Source: an uncultured Erysipelotrichaceae bacterium
GTDB taxonomy: Bacteria; Bacillota_I; Bacilli_A; Erysipelotrichales; Coprobacillaceae
Assembly (NCBI GenBank): GCA_947573745.1
Contig: CANPGX010000041.1
Location: forward strand, 1-7,945
Direction: 5' to 3'
Length of the DNA: 7,945 nucleotides
Shown here: piece after piece, positions 1 to 4,466 of the stretch
How the letters are laid out: every line of letters begins with the position of its first letter
How positions within the stretch are numbered: the first letter of the stretch is position 1
The notes under the pieces: model-generated
What the model saw: only the letters and a program-made list of their open reading frames with translations
The model's database searches: none
Told to the model about the DNA's origin: nothing
Translations under genes and position numbers: made by a program

Positions 1-941
1 ATGTTGATCATATTCATTTTTGCTTTCAAGGGGGTGAACCGACGGTTGCCGGGATTGATTATTTTTACCGATTTATAGATATCGTTGAACATCTTCATCC
101 TAAACAAAAAATATCTTATGCGATGCAAACCAATGGACTTTCATTAAATGAGGCGTGGATTGCTTTGTTTGCTAAATATCATTTTTTAGTGGGAGTTTCT
201 TTAGATGGCTTTATGGAAAATCACAATAAGGTGAGAAAGGATCGTTTAAATCAAGGTACTTTTAAAACCATCATGCGCCATATTAAGGATTTAGAAAAAG
301 CACATATTGAATATAATATCTTGACGGTATTGACGCATGATCTAGCTAAGCAGCCTCAACGATTATTTAAGTTTTTTGTCGATCATTCATTGAATTACAT
401 CCAATTAATCCCTTGTTTACCAACACTTGAGGGTCATGAACGCATGGATCGTTATTGTTTAACACCGCAAGATTTTTCAAAGTTTTATAAAACATTTTTT
501 GATATGTGGTATCAAGCTTATCTTAAGGGACATTATTTATCAGTGACCTTATTTGATAATCTGATTCCTATGTATGCCCATAGATTACCGCAACAGTGTG
601 GGATGTTAGGAAAGTGTCATATGCAATTTGTGATTGAAGGGAATGGAAATATTTATCCTTGCGATTTCTTTGTGCTTGATGAATATTGTTGTGGCAATAT
701 TCATGATGTATCGTTGCAAGACGTCATTCAACATGAAGCGGCACAAAAATTTCTGCAAGAAAGTAAAAAACTTTGTAAAGAATGTGAAACATGTCCATTT
801 TTTGGCATGTGTCATGGAAACTGCAAACGATTGAGTGTCTGCTATTATGATGAATACTATTGTGGCTATAAAGATTTTTTACTTTATAGTCAAGAAAGAA
901 TGCAACAGATAGCTAGACAACTTATCAAATCATCAACTTGA
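1..941 (+). CDS. Radical SAM/SPASM protein, anaerobic sulfatase-maturase (anSME) type; 5' end outside the window
   Basis: The frame is open from base 3, with 312 codons visible. The start and the N-terminal CxxxCxxC motif that holds the radical-SAM cluster lie to the left of the window; about 60 residues should be missing compared with anSMEs of about 370 residues. Visible features are the GGEPT motif (bases 30-44), the QTNG strand (bases 126-137), an SLDG motif near base 200, and a C-terminal SPASM-type cysteine set. That set includes CGMLGKC (596-616), YPCDFF (654-671), CCGN (688-699), CKECETC (774-794), CHGNC (807-821) and YYCGY. It matches the two auxiliary 4Fe-4S clusters of anSMEs, and the Asp in YPCDF aligns with the proposed catalytic base. 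Family members oxidise an active-site Cys or Ser of a sulfatase to formylglycine in the cytoplasm. No sulfatase is in view, so the substrate is unknown; another SPASM peptide-modifying role cannot be excluded. No terminator is seen after the stop. Confidence 0.87.
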   Translation, partial: VDHIHFCFQGGEPTVAGIDYFYRFIDIVEHLHPKQKISYAMQTNGLSLNEAWIALFAKYHFLVGVSLDGFMENHNKVRKDRLNQGTFKTIMRHIKDLEKAHIEYNILTVLTHDLAKQPQRLFKFFVDHSLNYIQLIPCLPTLEGHERMDRYCLTPQDFSKFYKTFFDMWYQAYLKGHYLSVTLFDNLIPMYAHRLPQQCGMLGKCHMQFVIEGNGNIYPCDFFVLDEYCCGNIHDVSLQDVIQHEAAQKFLQESKKLCKECETCPFFGMCHGNCKRLSVCYYDEYYCGYKDFLLYSQERMQQIARQLIKSST

Positions 942-966
942 CAATATTAAAAAAATAAATTATAAT
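938..966 (+). promoter_or_regulatory. Consensus sigma-A promoter of perR-rubrerythrin
   Basis: TTGACA (938-943) and TATAAT (961-966) are separated by exactly 17 bases, so both hexamers match the consensus perfectly. The -35 box overlaps the TGA stop (939-941) of the upstream maturase gene. The predicted start point is near 973, giving a leader of about 25 bases before the perR ATG at 999. The intrinsic strength suggests that expression is limited by a repressor. Confidence 0.85.
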
Positions 967-981
967 TAGATTAATTCTAAT
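965..981 (+). promoter_or_regulatory. PerR/Fur-box-like operator over the -10 and start point
   Basis: ATTAGA (965-970) and TCTAAT (976-981) form a perfect inverted repeat with a 5-base spacer. Read as a 7-1-7 Fur-family box (966-980), TTAGATT-A-ATTCTAA matches the B. subtilis PerR consensus TTATAATnATTATAA at 11 of 14 positions. It overlaps the end of the -10 box and the predicted start point, so a bound repressor would block transcription. Because it sits directly before a PerR-like gene, autoregulation is the simplest reading. That is inferred from position and pattern only. Confidence 0.6.
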
Positions 982-998
982 AATAGGAAGGCCATCAA

Positions 999-1388
999 AT
1001 GACAAAATATGCTAAGATGATTTTAGAAATCATAGAACAGTCTCATGAACATATGTCAGCAGAACAGATTTTTTTCAAATTAAAAGAAAGGGAAAGTAAA
1101 GCTGTTTTAGCGACGGTTTATAATAATTTAAATAAACTTTATCAGGACGATAAGATACGTAAGATCACGATGGAAGGCAGTCCAGATCGTTATGATAAGA
1201 AAATAAAACACGATCATTTAGTCTGTCGCTCATGTGGGCAGTTATCAGATATGTGTTTTGAGGACTTAACACAATCTTTGGAACAACAATTAGGAGAAGG
1301 TATTTTGAGTTACGATTTAAAAGTTTTCTATCTTTGCCCAAAATGCCAAGAAAAATATGGAAATTCCTTGTCTTTAAAAGATAAGTGA
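999..1388 (+). CDS. perR: Fur-family peroxide-responsive repressor, PerR-like, with a short N terminus
   Basis: This is a 129-residue Fur-family metal-dependent repressor. The winged-helix DNA-reading segment is ATVYNNLNKL (residues 38-47). The structural zinc site is two CxxC pairs, C76/C79 and C113/C116. Regulatory metal ligands of B. subtilis PerR (H37, D85, H91, H93, D104) align with H18, D66, H71, H73 and D84. An Asp rather than Glu at the last position favours a peroxide sensor over an iron-sensing Fur. The protein starts about 19 residues later than B. subtilis PerR and so lacks the first helix. An in-frame TAG at 984-986 rules out an upstream start, and GGAAGG (986-991) gives a good RBS. 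It is followed after 29 bases by rubrerythrin, a classic target of clostridial PerR. Fur-like or Zur-like specificity is less likely given the metal-ligand pattern. Confidence 0.88.
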   Translation: MTKYAKMILEIIEQSHEHMSAEQIFFKLKERESKAVLATVYNNLNKLYQDDKIRKITMEGSPDRYDKKIKHDHLVCRSCGQLSDMCFEDLTQSLEQQLGEGILSYDLKVFYLCPKCQEKYGNSLSLKDK

Positions 1389-1417
1389 TTTTATAAATGA
1401 AAAGGAGATGGATCAAT

Positions 1418-1954
1418 ATGAGTAAGTACGCAGGTACACAGACAGAAAAAAATTTAGAAGCAGCATTTGCAGGCGAGTCACAAGCAAGAAATAAATATAC
1501 TTATTTTGCCTCTGTTGCTAAAAAGGAAGGGTATGAGCAAATTTCTGCATTATTCCTAAAAACAGCGGATAATGAAAAAGAACATGCAAAAATGTGGTTT
1601 AAAGAACTACAAGGACTGGGGGATACAGCCCAAAATTTAGCTGCGGCAGCTGATGGTGAAAACTATGAATGGACAGACATGTATGAAAGTTTTGCTAAAA
1701 CAGCAGAAGAAGAAGGATTTAAGGAATTGGCAGAGAAGTTTAGAGCTGTAGGCGCTATTGAAAAACATCATGAAGAAAGATACCGAGCATTGTTAAAGAA
1801 TGTTGAAACAGCAACTGTTTTTGAAAAGAGTGAAGTGAAAGTTTGGGAATGTAGGAATTGTGGTCATATCGTGGTAGGAACGAAAGCTCCTGAGGTATGT
1901 CCAGTATGTAATCATCCTCAAAGTTATTTTGAAATCAATGCAAAGAATTATTAA
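1418..1954 (+). CDS. rbr: Rubrerythrin (NADH peroxidase-type diiron/rubredoxin protein)
   Basis: This is a 178-residue cytoplasmic peroxide-scavenging protein that reduces H2O2 to water with electrons from NAD(P)H via rubredoxin-type partners. The N-terminal ferritin-like four-helix domain carries the diiron ligands: E20 in GESQARN, E53 and H56 in EKEH, the EEEGF block (97-101), and the EKHHEERY block (115-122). The C-terminal rubredoxin-like domain has C145/C148 and C161/C164 for one Fe. Length and domain order are typical. The start is ATG 1418: AAAGGAGAT at 1401-1409 lies 8-10 bases upstream. The in-frame ATG at 1397 would place that RBS inside the gene and add seven unconserved residues. 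Co-transcription with perR is expected from the 29-base gap, so the enzyme should be induced when PerR is oxidised. This identification is very secure. Confidence 0.96.
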   Translation: MSKYAGTQTEKNLEAAFAGESQARNKYTYFASVAKKEGYEQISALFLKTADNEKEHAKMWFKELQGLGDTAQNLAAAADGENYEWTDMYESFAKTAEEEGFKELAEKFRAVGAIEKHHEERYRALLKNVETATVFEKSEVKVWECRNCGHIVVGTKAPEVCPVCNHPQSYFEINAKNY

Positions 1955-1978
1955 GACGATACACTATCGTCTTTTTTT
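1953..1978 (+). terminator. Intrinsic terminator of perR-rbr
   Basis: A perfect 9-bp stem, AAGACGATA (1953-1961) and TATCGTCTT (1965-1973), has a CAC loop and runs into a T-tract ending at 1978. The 5' arm begins inside the TAA stop of rbr (1952-1954), so termination follows immediately after translation ends. Confidence 0.88.
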
Positions 1979-2011
1979 ATACAAATATGTAGAATATTTT
2001 TAAAAATAGAA

Positions 2012-2039
2012 TTATCAAAAAGTATTTTTATGTTATAAT
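2012..2039 (+). promoter_or_regulatory. Extended -10 promoter of the transglutaminase-like gene
   Basis: TATAAT (2034-2039) is preceded by TGT (2031-2033), making a full extended -10 element. A weak -35, TTATCA (2012-2017, four of six consensus bases), lies 16 bases upstream. The expected start point is near 2046, giving a leader of about 150 bases before the ATG at 2197. This is the best promoter in the 242-base gap between genes. Confidence 0.6.
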
Positions 2040-2053
2040 AGTTTTAAATGTTG

Positions 2054-2073
2054 CCTTTGTTATCGAATAAAGG
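2054..2073 (+). other. Hairpin near the 5' end of the transglutaminase mRNA leader
   Basis: CCTTTGTT (2054-2061) and AATAAAGG (2066-2073) pair over 8 bp with one G-U and an ATCG loop. The hairpin would begin about eight bases into the predicted transcript. No T-run follows, so it is not a terminator. A 5' mRNA-stabilising or regulatory hairpin is possible; chance in AT-rich DNA is also possible. Confidence 0.35.
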
Positions 2074-2113
2074 ATAATAAGTGAAATATTTGCGCGACAG
2101 CGTTTGAATTAAA

Positions 2114-2131
2114 ATATATTGGATAATATAT
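2114..2131 (+). repeat. Inverted repeat in the leader: ATATATT-4-AATATAT
   Basis: ATATATT (2114-2120) and AATATAT (2125-2131) form a perfect 7-bp inverted repeat around GGAT. It lies between the predicted promoter and the start codon. It is composed only of A and T, so the RNA stem would be weak; a protein-binding site is as plausible as a hairpin. No function can be assigned. Confidence 0.3.
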
Positions 2132-2196
2132 GACTAGTGACATTTATTATTCATTTTTTGTGTGCAATTAAAATCTTGGTGTCTTTAGGAGGACCT

Positions 2197-3021
2197 ATGA
2201 AGAAAAAAATTCTTTTAACGAACATATGTTTATGTACGGTCATAACATCCTATATATTGATAGATTCTATGCGAAAACCTGTTCAAAGCCAAGGCGATCC
2301 AGTGAGTTATGAAGAACTTATATATGAACCTTTTGAAGAGGATGAAATATACTGGAACGGATATGCAAAACAGGCAAAAGAAGTCTATCTTTCTATCATC
2401 AATCATGAAGAAGAAAAGATCATAGAGTTTGATACAGAGGAAGAGGCATTAGATTTTTTATATAAATTTTATTATCAGTATGGTTTACTGGCATCTTATC
2501 AAAGTGCGCAAGGAAAACGACCTAGTTTGCTTTATTATCAACAAGGAAAACAATATGATGAAATTTATCAAGGAATGGAAGATTTAAAACGCGTTGAAGC
2601 ATTAACTGAAAGTGTAGTAGAAGAGGGAGTAAGTGAATTTGAAGCAGTCAACGCTATATGGCATTACATTGTCAAGAATTATGCTTATGATGAACACGTT
2701 TTGGGTATTGGAGAAATGTTAGACGCTAAGGCAGGGAACTGTACGCCTTATGCAACCTTATTTAGACAAATGTGTCGATGTGTTGGTATAGATAATAATG
2801 TGATGGTAGGACACGCCCAAAGCGCGTATGGTTGGACCTTACATGCTTGGAATCATGTCAAGATTGATGGACAATGGTATTATTATGATCTTACTTTTTA
2901 TGATACATATGCTTTAGTTGGAAAAGATGATTTTATTCATGCAGATTCTCTTTGGTCAAGTCATCAATTTGAGAGCATTCAAAATGGTCTATGTTATAAG
3001 TCCTCTGCATATCATGAATAG
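2197..3021 (+). CDS. Membrane-anchored transglutaminase-like (papain-fold) protein
   Basis: This 274-residue protein has one N-terminal hydrophobic segment (about residues 5-23) after a KKK stretch. That fits a signal anchor, or an uncleaved signal peptide, displaying the rest outside the cell. Residues 30-140 are acidic with no recognised fold. The C-terminal half carries a transglutaminase-like core: C182 in AGNCTPYATLFR, H217 in LHAWNH, and D231 in WYYYD, forming the Cys-His-Asp triad. In bacteria such domains are usually proteases, amidases or crosslinkers acting on peptides or the wall, but the substrate here is unknown. ATG 2197 is chosen because AGGAGG (2187-2192) precedes it. A GTG at 2137 in frame would add 20 residues, place the RBS within the gene and bury the signal anchor. 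The gene is monocistronic between two terminator-like structures. Its large acidic region and isolation give no operon clue. Confidence 0.75.
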   Translation: MKKKILLTNICLCTVITSYILIDSMRKPVQSQGDPVSYEELIYEPFEEDEIYWNGYAKQAKEVYLSIINHEEEKIIEFDTEEEALDFLYKFYYQYGLLASYQSAQGKRPSLLYYQQGKQYDEIYQGMEDLKRVEALTESVVEEGVSEFEAVNAIWHYIVKNYAYDEHVLGIGEMLDAKAGNCTPYATLFRQMCRCVGIDNNVMVGHAQSAYGWTLHAWNHVKIDGQWYYYDLTFYDTYALVGKDDFIHADSLWSSHQFESIQNGLCYKSSAYHE

Positions 3022-3024
3022 GGC

Positions 3025-3057
3025 TTACATTAAAAGAATGCTCTTTTTTGAATGTAA
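3025..3057 (+). terminator. Weak terminator-like hairpin after the transglutaminase gene
   Basis: AAAAGA (3032-3037) and TCTTTT (3042-3047) pair around ATGC, with a T-run at 3044-3049. Outer arms TTACATT (3025-3031) and AATGTAA (3051-3057) extend the stem past a 3-base bulge. It starts three bases after the TAG stop. It is AT-rich, so termination would be inefficient. Confidence 0.45.
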
Positions 3058-3090
3058 AAGATATAATTTTAAATTTTAAACATTATAATC

Positions 3091-3119
3091 TTTACAACAC
3101 TTCATTATTATGTTATTCT
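3091..3119 (+). promoter_or_regulatory. Promoter of the EIIC/hydrolase/CHR gene cluster
   Basis: TTTACA (3091-3096) and TATTCT (3114-3119) are spaced by 17 bases, and TGT (3111-3113) directly before the -10 makes it an extended -10 promoter. The start point should be near 3126, leaving a leader of about 42 bases. The inverted repeat at 3116-3129 overlaps the -10, which suggests repression. Confidence 0.6.
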
Positions 3120-3129
3120 AGATGTAGAA
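3116..3129 (+). promoter_or_regulatory. Candidate repressor operator: TTCTA-4-TAGAA
   Basis: TTCTA (3116-3120) and TAGAA (3125-3129) form a perfect inverted repeat around GATG, overlapping the -10 and the start point of the EIIC promoter. GntR/HutC repressors bind short palindromes in this position, and such a repressor is encoded at the right end of the window. The repeat does not match a known HutC-type consensus well, so the link is inference. Confidence 0.35.
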
Positions 3130-3136
3130 AGAAAGT

Positions 3137-3152
3137 CTGAATGAATATTCAG
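3137..3152 (+). promoter_or_regulatory. Second inverted repeat in the EIIC leader: CTGAAT-4-ATTCAG
   Basis: CTGAAT (3137-3142) and ATTCAG (3147-3152) form a perfect 6-bp inverted repeat around GAAT, just before the GGGAGGG ribosome-binding site (3154-3160). Its centre is 22 bases from the centre of the 3116-3129 repeat, about two helical turns. It could be a second operator half or an mRNA hairpin next to the RBS. Confidence 0.35.
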
Positions 3153-3167
3153 CGGGAGGGAGAAAAA

Positions 3168-4373
3168 ATGAATAAGTTAATGTCTTTCATGGAAGACAAA
3201 GTTGCTCCTGTGTTCGCCAAAGTAGCGACAAATCCATACTTAGCGGGGATTAAGGATGGAATGGTATCAACTGTGCCTTTCACAATTTTTGGTAGTTTAT
3301 TTATTATCATTTCGCAGTTTCCAAATGATAGTTGGCTCAAGCTTGTAGAACCTTATAAAGCTATGCTTAACGTGCCTAATGCCATGACAATTGGTATTAT
3401 CGCTTTGATTGTTGCATTCTCTGTAGGTTATCATTTAGCTGTCCAATTCAAACAGAATCCAGCAATGGGTGGAATCATGTCTTTAGTTGGTTTCATGATT
3501 TTACAAGTCGATGAAGAATTCGCCATGACAACAAAATATTTTGGTTCTAAAGGTATCTTCACAGCACTTTTAGTGGCTATATTCTGTGTTAAGATTCTTC
3601 ACATTTTTACAGAACGTGGTTGGGTTATCAAGTTCCCAGAAGGCGTACCACCAGCAGTATCTAATTCATTCTCTGCATTAGTTCCTGGTATCGTTGCATT
3701 AAGCACATTGTTTGTTTTACGTTGTGTTTTAGGTATTCAAATTCCTGAACTTGTTATTCAATTATTCTCACCAATGGTTTTTGCCTTGAACTCATTCCCA
3801 GGTATCTTCATTTATATGTTGATTTCTCAGTTATTATGGTGTGTTGGTATTCATGGTCAATCTGTTTTAAATGCTGTAGGTCAACCAATTTTCTTATCAT
3901 TTATCACAGCTAACACAGAAGCTTACTTAGCTGGAGAAGCTATTCCATATATTACAGCAACAGGCTTTATTCCTTGGTTTATTAGCTTTGGTGGTGCTGG
4001 TGCAACTTTAGCACTTGTTGTCATCATGTGTTTCTCAAAAGAAAAATCTTTAAGAACTTTAGGTCGTTTATCATTACCAGCTGGTATTTTTGAAATCAAC
4101 GAACCAGTTATCTTCGGTTTACCAATCGTGTTAGTAGACTTAGTTCTTTTAACAGGTACGTATTTCTTAATGGCTTTCAATATCATTGGTCGTCCAGTAA
4201 TTCAGGTTCCATGGATCATGCCACCAGTTATTGGTGCTTATCTAGCAACAGGTGCTAATATTCCTGCAGCTATTTGGGCAGTTTGTGGTATCTTGATTTC
4301 TGCTGTTATTTATTATCCATTTATTAAAATGGTAGAACGTGAACGTTTATCAGCTCAATCTCAACAAGATTAA
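3168..4373 (+). CDS. PTS system EIIC permease, Lac (cellobiose/chitobiose/lactose) family
   Basis: This 401-residue, strongly hydrophobic membrane protein forms the sugar channel of a phosphotransferase system. The N terminus (LMSFMEDKVAPVFAKVATNP, then YLAGIKDGM) is diagnostic for the CelB/ChbC/LicC family. The two conserved sugar-site motifs are present: GIHG (227-230, H229) and EINEPVIFGLP (309-319, E312). Family members phosphorylate beta-linked disaccharides or amino-sugar dimers during import, but need separate EIIA and EIIB proteins, and neither is in the window. At 401 residues it is shorter than the usual 420-450; the segment between GLPIVL and VPW appears shortened. ATG 3168 is chosen over the in-frame ATG 3141 because GGGAGGG (3154-3160) sits 7 bases upstream and the family N terminus begins here. 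It heads the gene cluster and is separated from the next gene by a strong hairpin. The sugar cannot be named. Confidence 0.88.
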   Translation: MNKLMSFMEDKVAPVFAKVATNPYLAGIKDGMVSTVPFTIFGSLFIIISQFPNDSWLKLVEPYKAMLNVPNAMTIGIIALIVAFSVGYHLAVQFKQNPAMGGIMSLVGFMILQVDEEFAMTTKYFGSKGIFTALLVAIFCVKILHIFTERGWVIKFPEGVPPAVSNSFSALVPGIVALSTLFVLRCVLGIQIPELVIQLFSPMVFALNSFPGIFIYMLISQLLWCVGIHGQSVLNAVGQPIFLSFITANTEAYLAGEAIPYITATGFIPWFISFGGAGATLALVVIMCFSKEKSLRTLGRLSLPAGIFEINEPVIFGLPIVLVDLVLLTGTYFLMAFNIIGRPVIQVPWIMPPVIGAYLATGANIPAAIWAVCGILISAVIYYPFIKMVERERLSAQSQQD

Positions 4374-4403
4374 TAGTGTCATAGAATAAAATTGAATCCC
4401 TTT

Positions 4404-4441
4404 GAGAGAGTTGAGGAAAATGTACTCAACTTTCTCTTTTT
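4404..4441 (+). terminator. Strong hairpin with U-tract between EIIC and the hydrolase (terminator or attenuator)
   Basis: GAGAGAGTTGAG (4404-4415) and CTCAACTTTCTC (4425-4436) pair over 12 bp with one G-U, enclosing a 9-base loop and followed by TTTTT (4437-4441). This is a good intrinsic terminator, yet the next gene starts 26 bases later on the same strand with no promoter visible in between. Partial readthrough or attenuation is therefore likely. The T-tract can also pair with GATAAAA (4447-4453) just before the AGGAGG of the next gene. Confidence 0.78.
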
Positions 4442-4466
4442 ATCAAGATAAAAGGAGGTTGTAAAG

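Noticed and set aside
606..834. Short frames on both strands within the maturase gene
   Set aside because: They overlap the conserved SPASM cysteine region of the real gene and encode no plausible protein.
1397..1417. Upstream in-frame ATG for rubrerythrin
   Set aside because: It would place the AAAGGAGAT ribosome-binding site inside the gene, has no RBS of its own, and adds seven residues not typical of rubrerythrins.
2137..2196. GTG start 20 codons upstream of the transglutaminase-like protein
   Set aside because: There is no RBS before it, AGGAGG lies directly before ATG 2197, and the KKK-hydrophobic signal-anchor pattern begins at 2197.
3084..3089. TATAAT as the EIIC -10 box
   Set aside because: No -35-like hexamer lies 16-18 bases upstream and no extended TG is present; the TTTACA-17-TGTTATTCT arrangement just downstream is better.
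3141..3167. Upstream ATG for the EIIC protein
   Set aside because: It lies within the inverted repeat at 3137-3152 and has no RBS; GGGAGGG serves ATG 3168, where the family N terminus begins.
4383..4397. TAGAAT or TTGAAT as parts of a separate promoter for the hydrolase gene
   Set aside because: Neither hexamer has a partner at proper spacing, and any start there would still be upstream of the terminator hairpin.
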